This document shows positions 1-8,650 of a stretch of DNA of 64,000 nt, piece by piece. The stretch is from the NCBI RefSeq assembly GCF_021391495.1, contig NZ_CP090063.1, positions 5,580,001 through 5,644,000 of the forward strand, written 5' to 3'. The position numbers were made by a program, and so were the translations under genes. Numbering within the stretch: position 1 is the stretch's first letter; each line of letters opens with the position of its first letter. Below the pieces are notes generated by a model. It saw only the letters and a program-made list of their open reading frames with translations, made no database searches and was not told the origin of the DNA. Source of the DNA: Amycolatopsis acidiphila (lineage in GTDB: Bacteria; Actinomycetota; Actinomycetes; Mycobacteriales; Pseudonocardiaceae).

Positions 1-249
1 CCGCAGACGATGGGGGCGACGGTCGCCGCGCTCGAGGCACGGGGATTCATCGAACGGCACCCGGACCCGGACGACGGTCGCCGGTTCCTCCTCTCGCTGA
101 CTCCGACCGGCGCCAGCCAACTGCACGACATCCGCGACGCCGCGACCAACAACATCGCGGCTGCTCTGAAGGCGCATCTCAGCCCCGAGGAGATCCGGCT
201 CATCCATGACGCGGCACCGCTGATCGAGCGCGTCGCGCAATACCTCTAA
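1..249 (+). CDS. MarR-family transcriptional regulator, C-terminal part
   Basis: The window opens inside this gene, and 82 codons remain before the stop. The visible part has the winged-helix wing and dimerisation helix of MarR regulators: a recognition-helix tail (VAALEARGFIERHPDPDDGR), the wing with DDGRR, then LTPTGASQL, where MarR proteins usually have 'LT..G'. The family binds palindromic DNA as dimers and often represses an adjacent efflux pump, releasing it when a small molecule binds. The next gene, 81 bp downstream on the same strand, is a drug-type MFS transporter, so local control of that pump is the natural inference. The N-terminus and any ligand pocket lie outside the window. 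Confidence 0.88.
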   Translation, partial: PQTMGATVAALEARGFIERHPDPDDGRRFLLSLTPTGASQLHDIRDAATNNIAAALKAHLSPEEIRLIHDAAPLIERVAQYL

Positions 250-330
250 CCCACTTCTTCCCTTCACCAGCGGGCGGCTAAGCACCTGCCCGCTGTCGAG
301 CGCGCCCGCGCGGCGCCCAGGAGTACTTCG

Positions 331-1731
331 ATGTCTGACTCAGCAACCGCCTCACCATCGGTGGCGAGTAAGCCGTTCAACTGGCGGTTCACCACACCGC
401 TGTACATCGGCTCGGCTCTGAACCCGATCAACAGCTCTCTGATCGCCACGGCGTTGGTGCCGATCGCGGCCGGCGTGCACGTCTCGATCGGCCAGACGGC
501 TGCGCTGGTGTCCGCCCTCTATCTCGCCAGCGTGATCGCGCAGCCCACCGCGGGAAAGGCGGCCGAGGTGTTCGGGCCGCGGCGCGTGTTCCTCACGGGC
601 ATCCTGCTGGTCCTGGCCGGTGGCATCGTCGGCGGTGCCGCCCCCGGGCTGCTGGCGCTCGTGATCAGTCGCGTGCTGATCGGCTTGGGCACCTCCTGCG
701 CCTACCCGACCGCGATGGTCCTGATCCGCCAGCGTGCTCGCGCGGCGGGGCTGGAGAAGCCGCCGGGCGGCGTGCTCGGCGGCCTGATGATCGCCGGCGT
801 CGCGACCGCGTCGCTCGGCCTGCCCATCGGCGGCGTGCTCGTGCAGTTCCTCGGCTGGCGGTCCGTGTTCCTCGTCAACGTGCCGGTCGCGCTCATCGCG
901 CTCGTGGCGACCTTGATGTGGGTGCCCCGTGACCAGGCCATCGAGCACCGCACCGCCCGCAGGATCATCTCCGATCTGGACGTGACCGGCATCGTCGGCT
1001 TCGCGCTCGCGATGACCAGCCTGCTGCTCTTCCTTTCCAGCCTCCCGACCCCGAACTGGACGCTGCTCGCTGCCACTGTGGTGCTCTGGGCGCTTGAGAT
1101 CTGGTGGGAGTTGCGCGCGGGATCACCTTTCTTCGACGTGCGGCTGCTCGGGCGCAATGCGGCCCTCACGCGCACGCTCATCCGGTTCGGGCTCGTCATG
1201 CTCTGCGGCTACGTGGTCCTCTACGGCATCACGCAATGGCTTGAAGCGTCCCAGGGCATGTCCGAGCTCGGCGCAGGCCTCCTTCTCATCCCAATGACCG
1301 TCGTCTCCGGCCTCGTGATCGTGCCGTTCTCGCGCCGCAACCTCGTGCGTGGCCCGATCATCGGCGCGGCCGTCGCGTGCATCGCTGCCGCCATCAGCGC
1401 CCTCTTCCTGCCCACGCCGGCCTGGCTCGTCATCACCCTCGCGGTCACGATCATGCTCGGCTTCGCGCAGGGCGCAGCCAGCAGCAACCAGCTCGCCCTC
1501 TACAGCCAGGCGACCGCCGAACAGCTCGGCACGGCATCCGGCCTGATGCGCTCCTTTGGCTACCTGGGGTCCATCGCCTCCTCCGCCGTCACCGGCATCG
1601 TCTACCGCACATCCGTGACCGACACGGGCGTCACGACTATCGCCTGGATCATGGTCGGCGCGAGTCTCGTCCTACTCGGCATCTCGATCTTCGACCGCAC
1701 GCTCGGCCGCACCGCCGCCCCGACCACCTGA
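331..1731 (+). CDS. MFS drug:H+ antiporter (DHA2-like)
   Basis: A 466-residue integral membrane protein made almost wholly of hydrophobic helices, 12 to 14 by eye, so likely in the DHA2 (14-helix) branch of the major facilitator superfamily. Residues 80-100 (GKAAEVFGPRRVFLTG) form the family's loop 2-3 signature with G, D/E and R positions, and there is a motif C-like glycine-rich stretch near GVATASLGLPIGGVL. The start has a ribosome-binding AGGAG about 8 bases upstream. It sits between a MarR regulator and an isochorismatase-like hydrolase, a layout common for regulated efflux/detoxification cassettes. Substrate cannot be read from the sequence; multidrug or dye efflux is the usual role. 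Confidence 0.9.
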   Translation: MSDSATASPSVASKPFNWRFTTPLYIGSALNPINSSLIATALVPIAAGVHVSIGQTAALVSALYLASVIAQPTAGKAAEVFGPRRVFLTGILLVLAGGIVGGAAPGLLALVISRVLIGLGTSCAYPTAMVLIRQRARAAGLEKPPGGVLGGLMIAGVATASLGLPIGGVLVQFLGWRSVFLVNVPVALIALVATLMWVPRDQAIEHRTARRIISDLDVTGIVGFALAMTSLLLFLSSLPTPNWTLLAATVVLWALEIWWELRAGSPFFDVRLLGRNAALTRTLIRFGLVMLCGYVVLYGITQWLEASQGMSELGAGLLLIPMTVVSGLVIVPFSRRNLVRGPIIGAAVACIAAAISALFLPTPAWLVITLAVTIMLGFAQGAASSNQLALYSQATAEQLGTASGLMRSFGYLGSIASSAVTGIVYRTSVTDTGVTTIAWIMVGASLVLLGISIFDRTLGRTAAPTT

Positions 1732-1760
1732 CCCGCACGACCGCAAGCAAGGAGAGAACC

Positions 1761-2318
1761 ATGCCCATCACCACCATCGACGACACCGCCGCACTCGTCA
1801 TCCTCGACCTCCAGGCCGCCGCAGCCGCCGCCCCGACCATCGAACCGGTACCGGCCCTGGCCACCCGCGTGGCCGATCTCGCCGACGCGTCCCGCGCCCA
1901 CGCGCGCCCCGTCATCCTCGTCCGGGTCACCGGCACCGCTCCCGGACGCACCGACGCCGGCGACCCGGCGGGCATGATCCTGCCCGACGAATGGACTCAG
2001 CTCCTGCCCGAACTGCGCGCCGACGAGCGCGAGCACACCGTCACCAAGAACAGCTGGGGAGCCCTGAACCGCACCGGCCTGATCGACCAACTCGAAGCGC
2101 GCGGCATCACCCAGATCGTGCTCACCAGGGTCTCAACCAGCCAAGCCGCCGATTCCACCGCCCGCGCCGCCTACGACCACGGACTCCACGTCACCATCGC
2201 CACCGACGGCATCACCGACCTCGACCAAACCGCACACGACCACGCCCTCGCCCACACCTTCCCCCGAATCGCAGAGACGGGCACGATCGCGGAAATCGTC
2301 ACCGCACCGGGCGCCTGA
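1761..2318 (+). CDS. Isochorismatase-family hydrolase lacking the catalytic Cys
   Basis: A 185-residue protein with the isochorismatase/cysteine-hydrolase fold: an Asp in VILDLQ near residue 15, a Lys in VTKNSWGAL near residue 96, and the family signature STARAAYDHG. In cysteine hydrolases a Cys lies four residues before the S/T of that last motif. Here the segment reads VSTSQAADSTAR, so the Cys is Ala. Members without the Cys include isochorismate-type hydrolases using other residues, so activity is possible, but nicotinamidase-type chemistry is unlikely. The start at 1761 has GGAGAG 5 bases upstream. It follows the MFS gene by 29 bp and is probably co-transcribed with it. Confidence 0.85.
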   Translation: MPITTIDDTAALVILDLQAAAAAAPTIEPVPALATRVADLADASRAHARPVILVRVTGTAPGRTDAGDPAGMILPDEWTQLLPELRADEREHTVTKNSWGALNRTGLIDQLEARGITQIVLTRVSTSQAADSTARAAYDHGLHVTIATDGITDLDQTAHDHALAHTFPRIAETGTIAEIVTAPGA

Positions 2319-2379
2319 CCGTCCGATCACGCGACGGTGCTGCCGGGCCCCGCGCCGCAATCGAGATCCTCGCCGCAAC

Positions 2380-3378
2380 ATGACCCACCGCAGCGCACCC
2401 CTGACTCCGGAAGGGCGAAAACGGCTCGTCGAGCGCTACCGTACCCGTCCGATCGCACACGTCGCGGCGGAGATGGGCGTCTCACGCACCACCGCCTCAA
2501 AGTGGGTGAGCCGATACAAGCGGTTCGGCGAACTCGGGCTGGTTGATCGCTCGTCAGCTCCGGCCCGGCAGCCGGCAGCCACGCCGGGGCGGCTCGTAGA
2601 TGAGATCGAGTCGCTGCGACGCGAGCACAAGTGGTCGGCTTCCCGCATCGCTTTCGAGCTGCATCAAGCCGGCACGCCCGTCAGCCGCCGCACCGTCACC
2701 CGACTGCTCGCACAGCTGGGCTTGAATCGGCGGAGGTTCATAGATCCGAACGGAGAGACCAACCGAGAATCGCAGCGGATCACCGCCGAGCGGCCTGGGC
2801 ACATGGTGCATCTCGATGTGAAGAAGACCGGCCGCATCCCCGACGGCGGTGGGTGGCGCGTGCACGGCAAAGGCAGCGACGTCGCCAGAGCCGTCGCTCG
2901 AACGAAGAAACGCGGCGCGAAGACCGGCTACGTCTTCCTGCAGTCCGCGATCGACGGATACTCACGGCTCGCCTACACCGAAGCGCTGCCCGACGAGAAG
3001 GCACTCACGGCCGTCCCGTTCCTCGGCCGAGCCAGAGCGTGGTTCGCCGCCCACGGCATCACCCGTATCGAGCGGATCGTGACCGACAACGGCGCCTGCT
3101 ACCGCGCTAATGCATTCGAGCAAGCGATGGGTGAAAACCGGCATCAGCGCATCACCCCGTACACGCCCAGGCACAACGGGAAAGTCTGTGAAGACTGGAT
3201 TCTCGCCGAGGAGTTCCGCTACGCCCGCAGCTGGCGGTCAGAAGCCGAACGAACTGCGGGCCTCGAGGTCTGGAACCGCCACTACAACTATCACCGGCCG
3301 CACGGCGCGCACGACGGACAGCCGCCAGCATCCGCGACGCCGTCCCGCGTCAACAACGTCCTGGCCAAGTACAGCTAG
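2380..3378 (+). CDS. IS481-family transposase with altered DDE motif
   Basis: A 332-residue transposase: N-terminal helix-turn-helix domain (MTHRSAPLTP, then IAHVAAEMGVSRTTASKW) followed by an rve integrase core. Catalytic Asp146 (HLDVKK) and Asp236 (TDNGACYR) are visible. In IS481 relatives the third acidic residue lies in 'HNGKVERYN'. Here the text is HNGKVCEDW, one residue shorter, placing a Glu at 271 with 34 rather than 35 residues between the acids. The change may inactivate the enzyme. Clear terminal inverted repeats were not found around it, so the ends of the insertion sequence are undefined. It lies directly after the isochorismatase-like gene. Confidence 0.88.
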   Translation: MTHRSAPLTPEGRKRLVERYRTRPIAHVAAEMGVSRTTASKWVSRYKRFGELGLVDRSSAPARQPAATPGRLVDEIESLRREHKWSASRIAFELHQAGTPVSRRTVTRLLAQLGLNRRRFIDPNGETNRESQRITAERPGHMVHLDVKKTGRIPDGGGWRVHGKGSDVARAVARTKKRGAKTGYVFLQSAIDGYSRLAYTEALPDEKALTAVPFLGRARAWFAAHGITRIERIVTDNGACYRANAFEQAMGENRHQRITPYTPRHNGKVCEDWILAEEFRYARSWRSEAERTAGLEVWNRHYNYHRPHGAHDGQPPASATPSRVNNVLAKYS

Positions 3379-3430
3379 GGGTCCCGCCAGCGTCCAAATC
3401 TACTGTCATCTTGTGCTGTGTGGACAGCGC

Positions 3431-3648
3431 TTATCGGTTATTTTTTGCCCGGTCGGCGGCTAGGAGGGCTATCAGTTCGACCACGCTTCCCGCGAATAGG
3501 AAAATAGCGACTGCTTTGCCCGAGATCACGGAAGCGAGGCCGAGTACGCCGACAACGACGATGAATACGGCGTAGATTCCAAGAACGGTTCGCCGTCGCC
3601 GAACTTGGGTTTGGTGATGGCCTGCGTCGCTCTTGGAGTCTCCGTCAT
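3431..3648 (-). pseudogene. Small two-helix membrane protein, frameshifted
   Basis: Reading from an ATG at 3648, the first 16 residues (MTETPRATQAITKPKF) are in one frame. The rest (RRRRTVLGIYAVFIVVVG, then a second hydrophobic stretch and AADRAKNNR) is in another. Adding a single G at 3601 on the plus strand (G to GG) joins them into one 72-residue protein with a basic segment, two likely transmembrane helices and a positively charged tail. That perfect repair suggests a one-base loss, either by sequencing error or real mutation. The family is not recognised. Confidence 0.5.
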
Positions 3649-4467
3649 CGCTTCTTGGCCAGCATTCGGAACAGCGTAGGCTTGCGGATCACATGGAATG
3701 AACATATTGTAGCCGGCCACCCCGACGCCAGCCATACTTCTGCACCCGTTGGCAGGATACGGACTGCCCGCGCAGTGTGGTCAAGAGGTGGCGAGGACAT
3801 GCCGGAGCAGGCAGTGGTCAGCCGCGCACCGGAAGCTCTTCTGGCTCAAGCGCGGCGAGAGGACGCCGCTCATCGTGCGGCCCACCAGAGACCGAGTTCC
3901 GCAAACGCGCTACGCGTTCGGCTTGGGGTTGGCGCGGGTCAGGCCCCGCCAACTAGTCAAGCTCGTGCGGTCCGAGTTCGAGGAGAAGGCTGCGCAGCGA
4001 CCTGGCGGTGGGACGGTGAACGAACAGCAGGCTTCGGTCACCAAAGCCGCGTGAATCGGCGGTGCGGCTAGACCCGCGGGGTGAGCAACTACGATCGCCC
4101 GCACCGAGCGACATCGGCTACAGCGAGGTACTGCAGCCACTCGCCGGATTCACGGTCTCCGCCAAGACAAACTGCCCGGCAACGCCGGGCACTGGCACAA
4201 TCCTACCGAACGAGCGAACGCTGCACCACCAACGTTCCTGTCCACGGTGGAACCGACCGACCCTGCGTCCACATCCAGCGCAGCCCGGCAGCCACAGACG
4301 GACAGGAGAAAGCTCGCACAAATACCCAGATGGGCGAACACGCTGGGGCAGTTTCAGTGACCCCATATCGAACGGGATCACGGCTTGCCCCAGTTTTGCC
4401 CCAGTTACTGAAGGGTAACTTAATCGAAGTCCATAATGGACAAATTTAGGGCATATCTAAAAAAAAA
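3649..4467. other. Region without a supportable gene
   Basis: About 820 bases between the small membrane gene and the tRNA-Ala remnant. An open frame at 3749-4054 (101 codons) has a plausible composition but no ribosome-binding site, no recognised motif and overlapping rivals. Just before the terminator the text GCCCCAGTTTTGCCCCAGTT repeats a short unit, and a related GCCCCAGGATTGCCCCAA occurs at 4660-4677, on the other side of the tRNA half. Such paired repeats are typical of decayed phage or integrative-element ends. I see no gene I can defend. Confidence 0.5.
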
Positions 4468-4499
4468 CGCCCGACCTGCGGAAACCGCAGAGCCGGGCG
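4468..4499 (-). terminator. Intrinsic terminator behind the tRNA-Ala 3' half
   Basis: A hairpin made of CGCCCGacCTGCGG and CCGCAGagCCGGGCG with a three-base loop. On the plus strand it is preceded by a run of nine A (4459-4467), which gives a U-tract for transcripts made on the minus strand. This is the expected terminator of a tRNA gene read on the minus strand. Confidence 0.75.
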
Positions 4500-4512
4500 A
4501 TCTTGAAACCTG

Positions 4513-4560
4513 TGGAGCTAAGGGGACTCGAACCCCTGACCCCTCACTGCCAGTGAGATT
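4513..4560 (-). other. 3' half of tRNA-Ala(GGC): attachment-site remnant
   Basis: The reverse complement reads CTCACTGGCAGTGAGGGG, then a full T arm (GGGGTTCGAGTCCCC) and the acceptor end TTAGCTCCA. The loop CTGGCAG gives anticodon GGC (Ala). The D arm and 5' acceptor strand are absent: upstream sequence does not pair. Integrative elements that use tRNA 3' ends leave exactly such halves at the border away from the intact gene. The bases beyond it (4570-4680) contain short repeats that could be integrase arm sites. The element itself is gone or lies elsewhere. Confidence 0.75.
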
Positions 4561-4763
4561 CGAACACGTATTCTACCTGTGAGAACAGAGAAACCGCAGA
4601 AAAAACGGTGCCGTTCAGTGCAGTTAGCTGCCGTTCAACGTCGTGGTGTGCGCCGCTGTGCCCCAGGATTGCCCCAACAAAATTCGTGTGAGAACTGGTG
4701 TGTCCCGGGTTTGACAGAGTCTGATTGTTGGGTTCTTATGCCACTTGATCTTGTGAGGGTGGT

Positions 4764-4874
4764 ATGGGACGACGTGGGTATCCGCCGGAGTTCCGGCGGA
4801 AAGTACTGGACCTGATCGAGGCTGGCCGCAAGGTCGCCGATGTGGCGGACGATCTGCGGATCAGCGATCAGACG
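4764..4874 (+). pseudogene. IS3-type OrfA N-terminal fragment
   Basis: Thirty-seven codons beginning MGRRGYPPEFRRKVLDLIEA match the helix-turn-helix start of IS3-family OrfA proteins (compare the fuller copy at 7112, which starts MPKAFPPEFRRDVV). The match stops after RISDQT, where the reading frame runs on into an unrelated decarboxylase-like sequence. It is an insertion-sequence scar and the left part of a chimaeric reading frame. Confidence 0.65.
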
Positions 4875-5440
4875 AACGGGACCGACCAAGCCATCCGCGC
4901 AGCACTCGCCGCAGGCGCCACGGCCGGGCAGATACACGAGACACTGGTCCTCGTATCCGCACTCGGAGTCCATACGCTGATGGAAGGCTCGCGCCGCCTG
5001 GCTTCCGCACTCCGCGAAAACGGCGGCACCCGGATCGACGACACGCTGGACGAGACGAGAACGACTTTGAAGGCCCGGTATGAGAACGACAGCGGCTACT
5101 GGCGTCAGTTCAACGAAACCGTGCCGGGCTTTCTCGACGCACTGCTCCGCCTTTCGCCCGAGGCTTACGAGTCATTCTTCACCTGCTGCGCCGTTCCGTG
5201 GCGGCACCGGAGAGATTCCGTCACTGGAAAAGGAATTGCTGTCCATCGCCTGCTACGCGACACCCACGCACCGCTACCTGCCCGGCCTGCGAGTGCACAC
5301 CATCAACGCAGTGCGCCTCGGCGCGATGCGCGCAAACGTATTGCAGGCGCTCGACCATCGCCGCGACGGCGCCGACGCATCCCGGCATTGCAAAGCGGAC
5401 GCCGTGGACCTCGATCCAGCCGCGAAGCCGGGGCGGCAAA
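4875..5440 (+). pseudogene. Carboxymuconolactone decarboxylase (AhpD-like) family, decayed
   Basis: The text AIRAALAAGATAGQIHETLV and LSPEAYESFF, followed in another frame by SLEKELLSIACYATPTHRY and LRVHTINAVRLGA, is a carboxymuconolactone decarboxylase/AhpD-like protein with two repeats of the helical core. At least two frame changes are needed to read through (near 5200 and near 5355, where IAATAPTHPGIA continues the homology), and the N-terminus is replaced by an IS3 fragment. It is therefore a pseudogene. Members of this family act as peroxidase reductases or lactone decarboxylases; this copy should make no functional product. Confidence 0.6.
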
Positions 5441-5446
5441 CTCGCG

Positions 5447-6070
5447 TCATGGCGCGTCCGTCCGGAACAGTGGGCCCAGTACCGACGCGACGAGTCGCAA
5501 GCTCTCGTCCAGCCGGGCGACGAAGGCCGCGCGATCGTCGTCGACCTGGAGCCAGCCGCGCAACTGGGCGACGAACCCGCCGTGGAAAGCGCCCGCGACC
5601 ACCATGGGGACAGTCGAATCCGGCAGGCCGCCGAGTACGCCGGCGAGGTAGCCGGTGATGACCCGCTTCCAGCCCTCCCAGTGTTCATAGGACTCCGCCC
5701 GCAGTTCCGCGACCGTGTCGAGAAGCTTGAAACGTTCCAGCCAGACATCGCTGTCGTAGATGGCGTCCCGGGTCGACACGACAACGGCCGCGCGCACCAC
5801 GTCGAGCGGGTTCGCGCCGGGCTCCGCGGCATCGATCTCCCTGGACAGCCTGGCGATCGTGTCGTCGAAGGCATACCAGATGACACCGGGCTTCGACCGG
5901 AAGTAGCGGAAGAACGTGGTACGGCCGATGCCCGCCGCGGACACGATCGCATCCACGGTCACGTTCTCATAGCCGTCCCGCTGCATCAACGCGATGGCAG
6001 CCTGTTCCACCACCTCGCGGCTGGCCGCGTGCGGTCGTCCTCGCCCGCGCCGGGCCGGCTGAGCTGACAC
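5447..6070 (-). CDS. TetR-family transcriptional regulator
   Basis: A 207-residue protein with an N-terminal TetR DNA-binding domain: a basic leader (RRGRGRPHAASREVV), then VTVDAIVSAAGIGRTTFFRYF (residues about 38-58), the classic TetR recognition helix ending in 'FFRYF..K'. The C-terminal part is helical and should form the ligand pocket and dimer interface. A GTG start at 6070 is used. It is divergent from the SDR gene at 6229, with 158 bp between them, so it likely represses that gene and itself. The ligand is unknown. Confidence 0.9.
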   Translation of the reverse strand: MSAQPARRGRGRPHAASREVVEQAAIALMQRDGYENVTVDAIVSAAGIGRTTFFRYFRSKPGVIWYAFDDTIARLSREIDAAEPGANPLDVVRAAVVVSTRDAIYDSDVWLERFKLLDTVAELRAESYEHWEGWKRVITGYLAGVLGGLPDSTVPMVVAGAFHGGFVAQLRGWLQVDDDRAAFVARLDESLRLVASVLGPLFRTDAP

Positions 6071-6228
6071 CCGATGAGTCTAGCGGTCGCGTGACCGGGT
6101 TCGCGTTGATTTTTGAAACTGAGGCCCACTATTCTGGAGAGGTGCCGACAGAACCCTCGCACAGGGCACTGCCGACCGGCCGCCACCGCCGGTGGCGGCG
6201 AGTGATCCGTACGGAAAGGCACGAACTC

Positions 6229-6975
6229 ATGGGTAAGCTCGATGGCAAGGTGGCCATCATCACCGGCGCCGCTCAGGGCATGGGCGAAGCACACGCGCGA
6301 CGCTTCGTCGCCGAGGGCGCCAAGGTCGTGCTGACCGACCTCAACGAGGAACGCGGCCAGGCGATCGCCAAGGAACTCGGCGACAACGCCCTGTTCATCC
6401 GGCACGACGTCACGTCGCCGGCCGAATGGAAGCAAGTCCTGCAGCAGGCCGAACAGGCCTTCGGCACGGTGACCGTCCTCGTGAACAACGCCGGCATCCT
6501 GGGCCCCCTCGTCGAAACGACGGAGTTCGACGAGGACGAGTACCTCAAGGTGTGCGCGGTCAACCAGCACTCCCAGTTCTACGGGATGAAGACCGTCATC
6601 CCATCCATGCAGAAGGCGGGCGGCGGCGCCATCGTCAACATCTCCTCCACCGCGGGCATGGTCTCCATCGTCGGCGCGCCGAACCTCGCCTACGTCGGCA
6701 GCAAGTTCGCGTCCCGCGGCATGACCAAGCACGTCGCCGTCCAGTACGGACCCGACAACATCCGGGTCAACTCGGTCCACCCGGGATACATCAAGACCCC
6801 GATGATGGCGGCGGCCACCGACGCGGACGGCGGCGGCATCACCGCGCAGGTCCCGCTTCGCCGGATGTCCGACCCCGACGAGGTTTCGAGTCTGGTGCTC
6901 TTCCTCGCCTCCGACGATTCCTCCTACATCAGCGGGATGGAGCACGTCATCGACGGAGGCCTCACCGCGCAATAG
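6229..6975 (+). CDS. SDR-family NAD(P)-dependent oxidoreductase
   Basis: A 248-residue classical short-chain dehydrogenase. The dinucleotide motif TGAAQGMGEA lies at residues 12-21, NNAGI follows near residue 88, the catalytic Ser is in NISSTAG, and the catalytic pair is YVGSK (Tyr and Lys four apart). Asp in VVLTDLN, after beta strand 2, points to NAD rather than NADP. PGYIKTPM and a C-terminal GG precede a short tail. Related enzymes oxidise secondary alcohols, steroids or 3-hydroxyacyl substrates. Control by the divergent TetR gene is the simplest reading. The start at 6229 has GGAAAGG upstream. Confidence 0.92.
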   Translation: MGKLDGKVAIITGAAQGMGEAHARRFVAEGAKVVLTDLNEERGQAIAKELGDNALFIRHDVTSPAEWKQVLQQAEQAFGTVTVLVNNAGILGPLVETTEFDEDEYLKVCAVNQHSQFYGMKTVIPSMQKAGGGAIVNISSTAGMVSIVGAPNLAYVGSKFASRGMTKHVAVQYGPDNIRVNSVHPGYIKTPMMAAATDADGGGITAQVPLRRMSDPDEVSSLVLFLASDDSSYISGMEHVIDGGLTAQ

Positions 6976-7111
6976 CTGCCACGTCACTGGGCCGCTGATC
7001 CACAGTGGACCAGCGGCCCGGTGCCGCCACGCTGTCGGCCGGAGCAGATCACGGGACTGCGCCCGGTTCGGTTGACTTCTGACCTGTGAGGATGCGTTCC
7101 TCGCTGGAAGG

Positions 7112-7405
7112 ATGTCCACCATGCCCAAAGCGTTCCCGCCGGAGTTCCGCCGCGACGTGGTCGCGGTCGCCCGCAAGGGCGAAGCACCGATCTCCCAGAT
7201 CGCGAAGGACTTCGGGATCTCCGAGTCCTGCCTGCACCGCTGGCTCAAGATCGCCGACACCGACGACGGGAACCGGCCCGGCACGACGACCATGGAGTTG
7301 GCCGAGCTGCGTGAGCTGCGCAAACGCACCACACTGCTGGAGCAGGAGAACGAGATCCTGCGCCGAGCCGCGGCGTACTTCGCCAAGGAGATCTCCCCAA
7401 AATGA
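7112..7405 (+). CDS. IS3-family transposase OrfA
   Basis: A 97-residue protein with the IS3 OrfA helix-turn-helix (PPEFRRDVVAVARKGEAPIS, ISESCLHRWLKIAD) followed by a leucine-zipper-like helix (LAELRELRKRTTLLEQENEILRR, here about residues 65-87). In the family OrfA binds the element's ends and, by ribosomal frameshifting, contributes the DNA-binding part of the OrfAB transposase. The AGGA motif before the start is suitable. Confidence 0.88.
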   Translation: MSTMPKAFPPEFRRDVVAVARKGEAPISQIAKDFGISESCLHRWLKIADTDDGNRPGTTTMELAELRELRKRTTLLEQENEILRRAAAYFAKEISPK

Positions 7406-8255
7406 CATACCCGCTGGTCACGGACCTGGCCGCTGATGGGTTCCCCGTCGCGGTGACCTGCCGGGTCCTGGGGTTCTCCACACAGGCCTACTACGCCTGG
7501 AAAGCAGCCCCGGTCACCCGCCGCGACCTCGACAACGCCTACCTGATCAACGCCGCATATGACATCCATCGTGACGACCCCGCGTTCGGGCAACGGTTCA
7601 TCGCTGATGAACTGCCTGCTCGGGGCATCACGGCCCGGGTGAACCGGGTCGCGCGGCTGTGCGCTCAGCAGAAGATCTGGTCGGTGTTCGCGAAGAAGAA
7701 GGGCCTGAGCAGACGGGCCGGGCCACCCGTGCACGACGACCCGGTGCGCAAGGTGTTCACCGCCGACGCGCCGGACCGGCTGTGGCTGACCGACATCACC
7801 GAGCATCCCACCGCCGAGGGCAAGCTGTATCTCTGCGCGATCAAGGACGTCTGCTCCGGTCGGATCGTCGGGTACTCGATCGACTCGAGGATGACGGCGT
7901 CACTGGCGGTGTCGGCGTTGCGTAACGCGGTCCGGCCGCGGAAACCGGCCGGCACGACCGTCCACTCGGACAGGCGTAACCAATTCCGGTCGCGGAAGTT
8001 CGTGAACACATTGCACCGCAATGGCTTACGTGGATCGATGGGACGGGTCGGGGCGTGTGGTATCAACGCCGCGACGGATTCTTTTTTCGCGCTGCAGAAG
8101 AACGTCCTGGACGACGGCAGACCCGCGAGGAACTGCGCCTGGCAATCGTGACGTGGATCGAGCGCACCTATCACCGCCGACGCCGTCAGACCCGTCTGGG
8201 CAAGCTCACCCCGATCGAACTTGAGACAATCAACAGGCACGCAACCGCGGCCTGA
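7402..8255 (+). pseudogene. IS3-family transposase OrfB, frameshifted
   Basis: The integrase-like catalytic subunit of the IS3 element. WLTDITEHPT supplies the first catalytic Asp; the second Asp is in VHSDRRNQFRS. The conserved Glu block, usually 'DNAAMESFF', reads INAATDSFF, so Glu is Asp. The frame then breaks: after QKNVLD the homology (QTREELRLAIVTWIERTYH) continues in another frame. Restoring CC for C at 8112 gives LDRRQTREEL, the family text. The frameshift and the altered acidic residue make it inactive. Confidence 0.8.
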
Positions 8256-8327
8256 CCCACCCCACCTGCGAGTCACCCAAACTCGGGGCAGCCCCCACTG
8301 CTGCCAACCGAGCCGAACGGCGTAGAG

Positions 8328-8633
8328 ATGATGGCCAAGTTCTTCCGCGCCCCGAGCGACCCCGCGCGCCTGCGGCTGCTGGAGTTCCTGCTGCACGAGG
8401 AGCACACCGTCACCGAATGCGTCGAGCACGTCGGCCTGTCCCAGAGCCGGGTCTCCACGCACCTGGGGTGTTTGGCGGACTGCGGGTATGTGCAGGTACG
8501 CCGGCAACGCCGGTTCGCGCATTACACGGTCGCCGACCCGCGGGTGGCCGAGCTGGTGGTGCCGGCGCGGTCGCTGGCCGCAGACAACGCCGCCGCTCTG
8601 GCCGCGTGCATGCGCATCCCGCCCGCCAGCTGA
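8328..8633 (+). CDS. ArsR/SmtB-family metal sensor, CmtR-like
   Basis: A 101-residue winged-helix repressor. The recognition-helix region reads HVGLSQSRVSTHLGCLADCGYV. The CxxxC pair in it and a third Cys near the C-terminus (LAACMRI) match the thiolate pattern of mycobacterial CmtR, which senses Cd/Pb with Cys57, Cys61 and Cys102. Related sensors govern actinobacterial mercury genes. The next gene is MerT-like, so a mercury or cadmium response is inferred. The start is uncertain: homologues usually have about ten more N-terminal residues, and the IS3 element ends just upstream, so the 5' end or promoter may be damaged. Confidence 0.8.
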   Translation: MMAKFFRAPSDPARLRLLEFLLHEEHTVTECVEHVGLSQSRVSTHLGCLADCGYVQVRRQRRFAHYTVADPRVAELVVPARSLAADNAAALAACMRIPPAS

Positions 8634-8650
8634 GCGAAGGTGATTCCGCG

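Larger units (their letters stand above)
7112..8255 (+). mobile_element. IS3-family insertion sequence, degenerate
   Basis: OrfA and OrfB of an IS3 element in the usual order with an ATGA overlap at 7402-7405. OrfB carries a one-base loss at 8112 and substitutions in conserved positions, so the element is probably dead. Terminal inverted repeats were not resolved; the limits given are those of the coding part. It separates the TetR/SDR pair from the metal-sensor/MerT-like pair, and its right end abuts the truncated-looking start of the sensor gene. Confidence 0.75.

Noticed and set aside
1602..2090. A 162-codon minus-strand gene under the isochorismatase-like gene
   Set aside because: Glycine/valine-rich shadow frame with no motif; the plus-strand gene has a good ribosome-binding site and clear family signature.
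3749..4054. A 101-codon gene
   Set aside because: No ribosome-binding site, no family resemblance, and equally long competing frames in the same stretch.
4513..4560. An intact tRNA-Ala gene
   Set aside because: Only the anticodon loop, T arm and 3' acceptor strand exist; no D arm or complementary 5' acceptor is found upstream.
5986..7806. A 606-codon open frame on the minus strand
   Set aside because: It is the shadow of the SDR and IS3 genes on the plus strand, has arginine/histidine-rich text without motifs, and crosses two real genes and an intergenic gap.
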